The position numbers and the translations under genes are program-made. From positions 1 to 5,197 of the forward strand of contig DNPC01000786.1 in NCBI GenBank assembly GCA_003501565.1: a stretch of 5,197 bases of DNA, given 5' to 3'. Positions 1 to 5,197 of this stretch are shown in pieces (within the stretch, counting starts at the first letter, position 1; each line of letters opens with the position of its first letter). This stretch comes from Planctomycetaceae bacterium. GTDB taxonomy: Bacteria; Planctomycetota; Planctomycetia; Pirellulales; Pirellulaceae. The notes beneath the pieces are model-generated. The model made no database searches and was not told the origin of the DNA. It saw only the letters and a list, made by a program, of their open reading frames with translations.

Positions 1-956
1 GACCGGCCACTGTGCATGCGACGAATATAAGTCGTCGTGCTTCGATGATTCACCCGCCGATGCATCGCTGGCAGGTGTGCTCCGTAAGCGCTAGAACTGC
101 AACCTGCCTGGCTCGCTTGCGTTTCCGCTATAAGGGTTTCGGGCAGGAAGCTGGCAGCCCCCGGTCCGACGGCCCACCACGGCTGGCCGAGCCAGTAGGT
201 TTCGTTGTGACGACATCGGTGGCCAGGCAAGGCGTAGTTGGAAACTTCGTATTGCTCAAATCCCTTTGATGCAGCTGCAGCCTGGGTCGCGCGGTACATC
301 TCCAACTGCGTATCCTCATCGACTTCAGTCAGCTCATCCTTCTGCACTCGGCCGTAAAACGCACTTCCGCGTTCAACCGTCAATCCGTACGCTGATACAT
401 GCTGGATTGGCAAATCCAAAGCTCGCGTGATATCAGATCTCCATTCATCGAGGCATTCCCCTGGAGCCGCAAAGATCAAGTCGAGTGAGACTGCTGGGAA
501 CCTTTCCCTACAGCGGTGCACGGCCGCGACCAGGTCATCGCTTCGGTGATCGCGCTCAAGTACCTGAAGCTTTCGATCACTCAGCGACTGACCGCCTAGC
601 GAGATCCGGTTCACGCCAGAGTCACGCAACAAGTCGAGCTGCTCCGCTGTGCAGTCGAGTGGATTGGCCTCGCAAGAGTATTCACCGCCTGGCTCAAGAG
701 GCAGCCACTTGCCCAAGATGACTTGAAGCCGCTGCATCTGCGGGCCAGAAAGATAGCTTGGCGTGCCTCCGCCAAGAAACAACGTCTCCACCATCCGCGG
801 CTCACCAAGCTGCTGGGCTAACTCAAGCTCCAGGGCATCCAGATAAGCCTCGACAAGGTCATCTCGCCCCGTCACAAGCGTGAAATTGCAGTAACCGCAC
901 CTCCGACCGCAAAATGGTACATGCACGTAGGCGGCGGTTGGCAGAGATGTTGTCAT
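1..956 (-). CDS. hemW: HemW, radical SAM heme chaperone (HemN family), C-terminus cut by window edge
   Basis: The minus strand is open from an ATG at 956-954 to the left edge, giving 318 codons without a stop. The protein begins with 15 residues and then the radical-SAM iron-sulfur motif CxxxCxxC (C16, C20, C23, followed by N24-F25). Next come the SAM-binding GGGTP (62-66), EANP (96-99), a GVNRISLGGQS segment (114-124) and DLIFAAPG (159-166). The C-terminal part has HNETYW (250-255), which fits the HNxxYW motif known from HemW and linked to heme binding, then GPGA (264-267). The short N-terminus and HNxxYW favour HemW over true oxygen-independent coproporphyrinogen III dehydrogenase (HemN); old annotations often confuse the two. 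HemW is thought to bind heme and deliver it to haem proteins in the cytoplasm. Family members are about 380 residues, so roughly 60 C-terminal residues lie outside. No other ATG or GTG lies between this start and an upstream in-frame stop, and no clear Shine-Dalgarno site is seen. The gene diverges from purM. Confidence 0.93.
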   Translation of the reverse strand, partial: MTTSLPTAAYVHVPFCGRRCGYCNFTLVTGRDDLVEAYLDALELELAQQLGEPRMVETLFLGGGTPSYLSGPQMQRLQVILGKWLPLEPGGEYSCEANPLDCTAEQLDLLRDSGVNRISLGGQSLSDRKLQVLERDHRSDDLVAAVHRCRERFPAVSLDLIFAAPGECLDEWRSDITRALDLPIQHVSAYGLTVERGSAFYGRVQKDELTEVDEDTQLEMYRATQAAAASKGFEQYEVSNYALPGHRCRHNETYWLGQPWWAVGPGAASFLPETLIAETQASQAGCSSSAYGAHLPAMHRRVNHRSTTTYIRRMHSGR

Positions 957-986
957 GCGCGTCGCGATGGATTGGCTTTGCTGTTT

Positions 987-1047
987 GTATTCAAGCCCAG
1001 TAATCTCGCCCAGTATTCAAGCCCGACTCGCAGTAATCCCGCCCCAG
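987..1047. repeat. Interleaved direct repeats upstream of hemW
   Basis: The 12-base word GTATTCAAGCCC occurs exactly at 987-998 and again at 1013-1024, 26 bases apart. A second word, CAGTAATCTCGCCCAG at 998-1013, recurs with one substitution and one extra C at 1031-1047. The order is A-B-A-(GACTCG)-B', which looks like an imperfect duplication of a unit of about 26-34 bases. It lies 31-91 bases upstream of the hemW start, where a regulator or promoter would sit. It may be an operator pair or simply a small local duplication. Confidence 0.6.
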
Positions 1048-1167
1048 TCGCTTACTTGCCACCACCTAGCCACGTTTCCCAGCATGCTAGCGGCAGATGG
1101 CGATCTCGCGATAATCTAAGCCACATGAACTAAGCAAGACCAGCCCCCCGCGCCAGCAATGGCGCCC

Positions 1168-1174
1168 AGAAGGA
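1168..1174 (+). promoter_or_regulatory. Shine-Dalgarno site that sets the purM start
   Basis: AGAAGGA ends seven bases before the ATG at 1182, which is normal spacing. It is only one base before the in-frame GTG at 1176, too close for initiation there. This site decides in favour of the ATG. Confidence 0.75.
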
Positions 1175-1181
1175 CGTGGCG

Positions 1182-2243
1182 ATGAGCCGACTGACGTACA
1201 AAGATAGCGGTGTCGACCTGGAATTATACCAGCAAGCGATGGGGCGACTGCCTGCGCTGATGCATCGTACGTTCAGCCCACGAGTCGTCAAGAACGATGG
1301 TGGATTCGCCGGGCTATTCCAACTCGACTTTAATTCGGCGCTCTTCTCTCGCAAGTACGAAGAACCTGTTCTGGTCAGTGGGACCGACGGCGTCGGCACC
1401 AAACTCAGTGTGGCCCAGCAGGTTGGACGGCACGATACGATCGGTATCGATCTAGTCGCAATGTGTGTCAACGACATTCTCTGCTGTGGCGCCGAACCGC
1501 TGCTTTTCCTCGACTACATTGCGATGGGCCGCGACAACCCCGAAATGCTTGAGCAAATCGTCAAGGGGATCAGCGACGGCTGCGTTGAAGGCGATTGTTC
1601 ACTTCTGGGCGGCGAAACTGCGATCATGCCCGACCACTACCAAGGTGATAATTACGACGTAGCCGGATTCTGCGTTGGCGTCGCAGACAAAAAGAACTTG
1701 ATTACCGGCAAGCAGATTGCCCCCGACGATTTGGTGATCGGCGTTTCTTCCTCAGGCTTTCATTCCAACGGCTTTAGCTTAGTTCGCAAAGTTGTCTTCA
1801 AGCACGCGGGGATTGATGTCGCAGAGCACGTAGATGTACTTGGGCAAACCGTGGGCGAAGCTTTACTGGAACCCACGCGAATCTATTCGAGTTTGGTCCG
1901 TGCAGTGCTTAGCCACTATCGCGTCAAAAGTGTGGTGCATGGCATTGCACACATCACCGGCGGTGGCTTGCTTGAGAACACCGAGCGTATTCTGCCACCG
2001 ACAGTGGATCTGGAGTTCGAACGCTTAAGCTGGGAATTGCCGGCGGTATTTCCCTGGGTACAAGAACTGGGCCAGATCGATGATGACGAGATGGATAAAG
2101 TCTTCAACATGGGTCTCGGTCTGACTTTCATCGTTAGTCCCTTCTATGCCAACAAGATCGTCGAACTTGCTCAATCCGAAGGCCACCAAGCTTGCATCAT
2201 CGGTAAAGCCGTCCCCGGCACCGGCACCAGCCGCTGGGCCTAG
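1182..2243 (+). CDS. purM: Phosphoribosylformylglycinamidine cyclo-ligase (AIR synthetase)
   Basis: This is a complete 353-residue protein, close to the usual 340-350 for PurM. The enzyme closes the imidazole ring in de novo purine synthesis, turning formylglycinamidine ribonucleotide plus ATP into 5-aminoimidazole ribonucleotide, ADP and phosphate in the cytoplasm. Family marks appear in order: the N-terminal YKDSGVD (6-12), GGFAGLF (40-46), the ATP-binding SGTDGVGTKL (66-75), GIDLVAMCVNDI (88-99), GGETAIMP (143-150), SSSGFHSNGF (189-198), LLEPTRIY (228-235) and HGIAHITGGGL (253-263), with NMGLG (309-313) near the end. All expected conserved blocks are present, so the enzyme should be active. 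An in-frame GTG at 1176 would add two residues, but the AGAAGGA site at 1168-1174 is spaced for the ATG. The gene stands alone, divergent from hemW, and is followed by a strong hairpin, so it is probably transcribed as a single gene rather than in a purine operon. Confidence 0.97.
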   Translation: MSRLTYKDSGVDLELYQQAMGRLPALMHRTFSPRVVKNDGGFAGLFQLDFNSALFSRKYEEPVLVSGTDGVGTKLSVAQQVGRHDTIGIDLVAMCVNDILCCGAEPLLFLDYIAMGRDNPEMLEQIVKGISDGCVEGDCSLLGGETAIMPDHYQGDNYDVAGFCVGVADKKNLITGKQIAPDDLVIGVSSSGFHSNGFSLVRKVVFKHAGIDVAEHVDVLGQTVGEALLEPTRIYSSLVRAVLSHYRVKSVVHGIAHITGGGLLENTERILPPTVDLEFERLSWELPAVFPWVQELGQIDDDEMDKVFNMGLGLTFIVSPFYANKIVELAQSEGHQACIIGKAVPGTGTSRWA

Positions 2244-2315
2244 TTGGCACAGGTCCGAATTTGGGCCTTCGTAATCATAGTGCACCTGAATGCAAAATCG
2301 GGAACAACCGGCCCA

Positions 2316-2347
2316 CCCGACCTCGGTTGAGACCGAGGTGATTCGGG
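2316..2347 (+). terminator. Hairpin after purM, probable transcription end
   Basis: ACCTCGGT (2320-2327) and ACCGAGGT (2332-2339) form a perfect eight-pair stem with a TGAG loop. CCCG (2316-2319) and CGGG (2344-2347) can add four outer pairs across a four-base bulge. It lies 73 bases after the purM stop codon. There is no run of T after it, so it is not a classic intrinsic terminator; it may be a U-less terminator, an mRNA 3'-end stabiliser or a protein-binding palindrome. Confidence 0.45.
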
Positions 2348-2403
2348 GGAGTCACCAACAACGATGCGTGGCAACTGCCCATCCCAGCGGCCTCTATTTT
2401 GCG

Positions 2404-2443
2404 AGAATCTGACAACCGACGCCGCTGGCGAATTCTAGATTCT
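2404..2443. repeat. Compound inverted repeat upstream of the sulfatase promoter
   Basis: AGAATCT (2404-2410) is the reverse complement of AGATTCT (2437-2443). Between them CGCC (2420-2423) and GGCG (2427-2430) form a tight hairpin with a GCT loop. The whole lies 54-93 bases upstream of the -10 box, a usual place for a regulator to bind. The arms are short, so chance is possible. Confidence 0.35.
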
Positions 2444-2496
2444 GACTTGCAGCTTCGTGCAGTCACCAGGCTTATCCGTGACCATTTCGATTGCGT

Positions 2497-2502
2497 TATA
2501 AT
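2497..2502 (+). promoter_or_regulatory. -10 box of the sulfatase promoter
   Basis: A perfect TATAAT lies 49 bases before the sulfatase ATG, implying a leader of roughly 40 bases. No good -35 box is found at 16-18 bases upstream (the 17-base position reads ATCCGT), and there is no TG extension, so the promoter may depend on an activator. The spacer and its own -10 box suggest transcription apart from purM. Confidence 0.5.
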
Positions 2503-2541
2503 CGCGCGTTGCAAACATCGAGGCTCAACACGAGAACGATC

Positions 2542-2546
2542 GGAGA
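2542..2546 (+). promoter_or_regulatory. Shine-Dalgarno site of the sulfatase gene
   Basis: GGAGA lies five bases before the ATG at 2552. It supports this start over the TTG at 2399 and over the internal in-frame ATG at 2576. Confidence 0.65.
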
Positions 2547-2551
2547 CTTCC

Positions 2552-4168
2552 ATGCGAACTCTTTTTTCCCATCCAATGCGATGGTCACGTCTATCACTGC
2601 ACTTGGTGTTTCTGCTTGCTAGCCTCGCGTCGCCGGTTTTGGCAGAAGACCGACCAAATATCGTGTTTGCGTTCGCAGACGATTGGGGGCGGTATGCCGG
2701 GGCCTATGCGAAGCTCCAGCCAGGTGGGCCAAGTGACATCGTTCAAACGCCCAATTTTGATCTACTCGCCAAACAAGGTGTGTTGTTCACGAACGCATAC
2801 GTCAACGCTCCATCCTGCACACCATGCCGCAGTTCCTTGTTAAGCGGACAGTACTTCTGGCGAACCGGTCGCGGCGCCATCTTGCAGGGCGCGATCTGGG
2901 ATGAGACCATTCCGACTTATCCGTTGCTTCTCGAGAAAGCGGGCTATGCAATCGGACACACGCATAAAGTTTGGAGTCCAGGCAAACCAGCCAATGCGCC
3001 CTACGGAGGTCGGCGCACGGCGTTTAACTCTGGAGGTGGCAGCTTCAATCGGTTTTCACAAACCGTTGAAAAAGCCAAAGACAAGGCAAAGGCCAAACAA
3101 CGATTGCTGAACGAAGTAAAACAGAACTTCGACAGTTTTCTCAAGACGGTCGCCGATGACCAGCCGTTTTGCTATTGGTTCGGACCAACCAACTGCCACC
3201 GCAAGTGGATTAAAGGCTCCGGAAAATCACACTGGGGACTCGACCCCGATGCACTACAAGGCAAACTGCCAAAGTTCTTGCCAGATGTGCCAGAAGTGCG
3301 TCAGGACTTCTGTGACTACCTGGGAGAAGTCCAGGCCTTCGACGCTGGCCTGGGCGTCCTACTCGACGAACTTGAAAAGCGAGGGCTGACCGGCAACACA
3401 ATCGTTGTCGTCAGTGGCGACCATGGCATTCCGGGCATCCCGCGCGGAAAATGCAACCTGTACGACCTTGGTACTCAGGTCCCTCTCGTGGTTCGTTGGC
3501 CCAGCAAAGTAGTCGGTGGCCGCGTGATGAATGACTTCGTTTGTCTGCCCGACCTAGCTCCAACGTTCTTACGAGCAGCAGGCGAACAAGTCCCGCCCGT
3601 GATGACCGGACGCAGTTTTCTAGGAGTGCTGCTAAGTAGCGTCGATGGGTCGGTTGACCCCAACCGTGACCATGTCATCATCGGTCGCGAGCGTCATGTC
3701 GCCAAAGCACGCATTGACAATCTTCCATATCCGCAGCGAGCGATTCGCACCAAACGTTTTCTCTATATCCGAAATTTCAAACCCGATCGATACCCGATGG
3801 GAACGGCTCCTGGCTTTGGCTTGCCTGATGGCCCGATGCCTGAGTGGACGCCACTACAAGAGAATACGTTTGTCGCCTTCGGTGACTTGGATGCCAGTCC
3901 GACGAAAGCGTACATGCTCTCAAATCTGAGTGATACCAGCATAAGGAACCAGGTCGATTTGACTTACGGTTTGCGTCCCGAAGAAGAGCTGTATGATGTC
4001 ATCGCCGATCCTGATCACTTGCACAATTTGGCAGGCGATTCGAAGTACGCCAAAATACAGCGAACACTGTCAGATCGCTTGATGACAACGCTGAAAAGCA
4101 CCGGTGACCCCCGTGTCATTGGTGACGGTGCAACCTACGATCGTCCACCATTTTCGTCGCTGCCGTAG
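2552..4168 (+). CDS. Exported type I sulfatase, sulfamidase (heparan N-sulfatase)-like
   Basis: This is a complete 538-residue protein of the formylglycine-dependent sulfatase family. Residues 1-31 form a Sec signal peptide with a basic start, a hydrophobic core (about 15-27) and likely cleavage after SPVLA, so the enzyme should be exported. Metal-binding residues are D43 and D44 (FADDWG) and D290-H291 (SGDHGIP); likely active-site residues include K139, H216 and K300. The active-site motif is C89-T-P-C92-R93, where C89 would be oxidised to formylglycine; the usual motif is C-x-P-S/A-R. The C-terminal subdomain carries ELYDVIADPDHLHNLA (479-494), typical of these enzymes. From memory, the stretch 242-312, including FLPDVPEVRQDF and DHGIP...NLYDLGTQVPL, runs parallel to human N-sulfoglucosamine sulfohydrolase (FVPNTP..., DNGIP...NLYWPGTAEPL). 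This suggests N-sulfate or a related sulfated glycan as substrate, but the subtype is not proven. The gene needs a formylglycine-generating enzyme encoded elsewhere. It has its own -10 box and ribosome site. Confidence 0.93.
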   Translation: MRTLFSHPMRWSRLSLHLVFLLASLASPVLAEDRPNIVFAFADDWGRYAGAYAKLQPGGPSDIVQTPNFDLLAKQGVLFTNAYVNAPSCTPCRSSLLSGQYFWRTGRGAILQGAIWDETIPTYPLLLEKAGYAIGHTHKVWSPGKPANAPYGGRRTAFNSGGGSFNRFSQTVEKAKDKAKAKQRLLNEVKQNFDSFLKTVADDQPFCYWFGPTNCHRKWIKGSGKSHWGLDPDALQGKLPKFLPDVPEVRQDFCDYLGEVQAFDAGLGVLLDELEKRGLTGNTIVVVSGDHGIPGIPRGKCNLYDLGTQVPLVVRWPSKVVGGRVMNDFVCLPDLAPTFLRAAGEQVPPVMTGRSFLGVLLSSVDGSVDPNRDHVIIGRERHVAKARIDNLPYPQRAIRTKRFLYIRNFKPDRYPMGTAPGFGLPDGPMPEWTPLQENTFVAFGDLDASPTKAYMLSNLSDTSIRNQVDLTYGLRPEEELYDVIADPDHLHNLAGDSKYAKIQRTLSDRLMTTLKSTGDPRVIGDGATYDRPPFSSLP

Positions 4169-4187
4169 TAGCAGAGGCACTAGCGTA

Positions 4188-4227
4188 GTTAGCAACAGTC
4201 GCAAGCTTAGTGGCAATAAGCGCTAAC
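4188..4227 (+). terminator. Hairpin after the sulfatase gene, possible transcription end
   Basis: GCTTA (4205-4209) pairs with TAAGC (4217-4221) around a seven-base loop, and GTTAGC (4188-4193) pairs with GCTAAC (4222-4227) directly outside on the right, with eleven unpaired bases on the left. It starts 20 bases after the sulfatase stop codon, which suits a 3'-end structure. No T run follows, so terminator function is uncertain. Confidence 0.3.
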
Positions 4228-4295
4228 GTAGTAGGAGTAGGCGATAAAGCTCATCCGCGTGACTTCGATTTCAGTTCAGACAGATCTGCGGGCAC

Positions 4296-4405
4296 GGCCT
4301 CTGCAGTGCGACAGCTCCTTTCCGGAGAGCCACGCCCACTGTGTTGCCATTGTGATGGCTCCGAAGTTCTGAAGGGGCCTTAGGAACGATAGATCGTGGG
4401 CCTAA
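4296..4405 (+). ncRNA. Candidate structured RNA between sulfatase and rph
   Basis: GGCCTCTGCAG (4296-4306) can pair with CTGAAGGGGCC (4369-4379) with ten of eleven positions paired, including one G-U pair. Inside, CGG (4323-4325) plus AGCCA (4328-4332) pairs with TGGCT (4356-4360) plus CCG (4361-4363), leaving a two-base bulge; GCCAT/ATGGC (4346-4350 / 4355-4359) is a competing stem. Directly after it, TTAGG (4380-4384) and ACGA (4386-4389) pair with TCGT (4394-4397) and CCTAA (4401-4405). The nested and adjacent pairing suggests an RNA fold, either a small RNA or a leader element of rph. I do not recognise the family, and the strand is assumed from the neighbouring genes. Confidence 0.3.
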
Positions 4406-4541
4406 ACATCTGACCTGGTTGATGCCATCGTTTCAGGCCTCTGCGCACCTAAAACATACGCACCGGCTAAACTGCACCAAATTCAACGCTACAAACTCCC
4501 GACAAATCTACACACCTCTACCCGTCATCCTGAGTTGCACC

Positions 4542-5197
4542 ATGGCAAAACAATCGATCCGCTCTGTCAAAATCAAACGCCACTTTACACGCCGCAGCGC
4601 TGGTAGCGTCCTGTATCAATGCGGTGAAACAATTGTGCTGTGTACAGCCAGTATCGAAACTCGCGTTCCGCCCTGGCTGGAAGGCAGCGGCAAAGGCTGG
4701 GTAACTGCCGAGTACAACATGCTGCCACACAGTACGAACAATCGAAAAAAACGCGACCGCGGTGGCAAGGTCGATGGTCGTACGACGGAGATCCAACGAT
4801 TGATTGGTCGTTCGCTGCGGGCCGTGGTTGACCTTGAGAAGCTGGGGGAACGAATGGTGACCGTAGACTGTGATGTACTGCAAGCGGACGGTGGAACACG
4901 AACAGCCAGTATCACCGGTGGTTTTTTGGCGCTGGCAGACGCCCTTTATCCCGAATTCAAGAAACACTCGCCTGCCGAGCATCCGTTGCTTGACAGCATC
5001 GCTGCGATCAGCGTCGGGATCGTAGAAGGCAAACCCGAGTTAGACCTCGACTACGAACGTGACTTTGCTGCCGCGGTCGATATGAATGTCGTCATGACCG
5101 GCAGTGGCAAGTTCGTTGAGATTCAGGGCACCGGTGAAGAGGCAACCTTCGACGACAAAGAACTCGCCGCGCTTCTCAAACTGGCCAAACAAGGCAT
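4542..5197 (+). CDS. rph: Ribonuclease PH, C-terminus cut by window edge
   Basis: The frame runs from an ATG at 4542 to the right edge, giving 218 codons of the usual 240-260. RNase PH is a phosphate-dependent 3'-to-5' exoribonuclease, a ring-shaped hexamer that trims the 3' ends of tRNA precursors in the cytoplasm. Family blocks are clear: GSVLYQCGETIVLCTAS (21-37), the GKGWVTAEYNMLP segment (50-62), DGRTTEIQRLIGRSLR (78-93) with the phosphate-binding region arginine R80, DCDVLQADGGTRTASITG (109-126) with T119-R120, and the catalytic aspartates D174 and D180 in ERDFAAAVDMNVVM. The N-terminus is short: the alignment begins around IRSVKIKRHFT, and the Gly-Arg normally found a few residues earlier is missing. 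Translating upstream in frame gives no such motif. No clear Shine-Dalgarno site precedes the ATG. In many bacteria rph is followed by rdgB (non-canonical purine NTP pyrophosphatase), but that position is outside this window. Confidence 0.95.
   Translation, partial: MAKQSIRSVKIKRHFTRRSAGSVLYQCGETIVLCTASIETRVPPWLEGSGKGWVTAEYNMLPHSTNNRKKRDRGGKVDGRTTEIQRLIGRSLRAVVDLEKLGERMVTVDCDVLQADGGTRTASITGGFLALADALYPEFKKHSPAEHPLLDSIAAISVGIVEGKPELDLDYERDFAAAVDMNVVMTGSGKFVEIQGTGEEATFDDKELAALLKLAKQG

Larger units (their letters stand above)
957..1181. other. Divergent spacer between hemW and purM
   Basis: This spacer must carry the start signals of both hemW (leftward) and purM (rightward). The hemW-proximal half has interleaved direct repeats, listed separately. 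On the plus strand, GATAAT at 1110-1115 matches the -10 consensus at five of six positions and lies about 66 bases before the purM ATG, but no convincing -35 box stands 16-18 bases upstream, so I do not call it a promoter. I see no protein gene or RNA gene here; short open frames across it have no recognisable content. Confidence 0.5.
2244..2551. other. Spacer between purM and the sulfatase gene
   Basis: This spacer of about 310 bases holds no gene that I can recognise. From left to right it has a strong hairpin (2316-2347), a compound inverted repeat (2404-2443), a -10 box (2497-2502) and a ribosome binding site (2542-2546). The sulfatase frame is open back to a TTG at 2399, but the extra 51 residues are highly charged, would precede the signal peptide and overlap the promoter, so they are not coding. 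Confidence 0.7.
4169..4541. other. Long spacer between sulfatase and rph, no protein gene
   Basis: No open frame here has recognisable content. Its left part has a hairpin group (4188-4227) and three copies of CGTAGT (4164, 4184 and 4227, the first crossing the sulfatase stop). Its middle can fold into a branched structure (4296-4405). Its right part (4446-4530) is G-poor and rich in A and C, with only 7 G in 85 bases, and probably forms the unstructured leader of rph. I see no match to tmRNA, signal recognition particle RNA or RNase P RNA. Confidence 0.6.

Noticed and set aside
12..319. Short open frames on both strands near the left edge
   Set aside because: They are shadows of hemW, whose minus-strand frame runs unbroken across this region with HNxxYW and GPGA motifs.
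978..1006. Plus-strand promoter TTGCTG - 17 bases - TAATCT before purM
   Set aside because: Spacing is right, but each box matches its consensus at only about three of six positions.
1176..1181. GTG start for purM
   Set aside because: It is only one base from the Shine-Dalgarno site, which is properly spaced for the ATG at 1182.
1130..1477. 115-residue open frame on the minus strand
   Set aside because: It overlaps the start of purM on the opposite strand, including the ATP-binding motif region, and shows no domain of its own.
2399..2551. Longer sulfatase starting at TTG 2399
   Set aside because: It would place 51 charged residues before the signal peptide and cover the -10 box; the ATG at 2552 has its own ribosome site.
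4296..4444. GGCCTCTGC direct repeat at 4296 and 4436
   Set aside because: A nine-base match 140 bases apart is easily due to chance, and the first copy is better explained as a stem arm.
4260..4445. 6S RNA, tmRNA, signal recognition particle RNA or RNase P RNA in the spacer
   Set aside because: I could find none of the sequence signatures of the last three. A 6S-like fold cannot be shown without a covariance search.
4518..4982. 154-residue open frame on the minus strand
   Set aside because: It lies opposite rph, whose frame is full of conserved RNase PH motifs. The minus-strand product has no recognisable domain.
1..5197. Mobile element, CRISPR array or prophage
   Set aside because: No transposase or integrase, no regularly spaced repeats and no terminal inverted repeats were seen; gene content is housekeeping plus one sulfatase.

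Overview
The window looks like a stretch of chromosome from a planctomycete, most likely of the Pirellulaceae / Rhodopirellula type. That is inference: it rests on a secreted sulfatase of a kind abundant in those marine bacteria, on loosely packed single genes with long untranslated spacers, on the sparse use of Shine-Dalgarno sites, and on the general look of the proteins. No rRNA, tRNA or other direct taxonomic marker is present.

Layout from left to right. Bases 1-956 (minus strand) hold most of hemW, a radical-SAM heme chaperone of the HemN family, cut by the left edge before its C-terminal end. Bases 957-1181 are a divergent spacer with interleaved direct repeats. Bases 1182-2243 (plus) hold a complete purM for step 5 of de novo purine synthesis. 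Bases 2244-2551 hold a strong hairpin just after purM, a compound inverted repeat, and a perfect TATAAT box in front of the next gene. Bases 2552-4168 (plus) encode a complete 538-residue exported sulfatase with a sulfamidase-like (heparan N-sulfatase-like) layout and a non-standard C-T-P-C-R active-site motif. Bases 4169-4541 hold no protein gene but contain two groups of base-paired elements and a G-poor leader. Bases 4542-5197 (plus) hold the first 218 codons of rph (RNase PH), cut by the right edge.

The genes do not form one pathway. hemW, purM and rph are housekeeping genes for heme handling, purine synthesis and tRNA 3'-end maturation. The sulfatase is a catabolic enzyme for sulfated polysaccharide, placed between them with its own promoter. 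hemW and purM are divergent; purM, the sulfatase and rph point the same way but are separated by about 310 and 370 bases, so they are probably separate transcription units.

I found no clear new multi-gene system, mobile element or CRISPR array. The items most worth a second look are the CTPCR sulfatase motif with its mixed sulfatase/sulfamidase residues, the possible structured RNA at 4296-4405, and the short N-terminus of RNase PH, which lacks the usual Gly-Arg motif.
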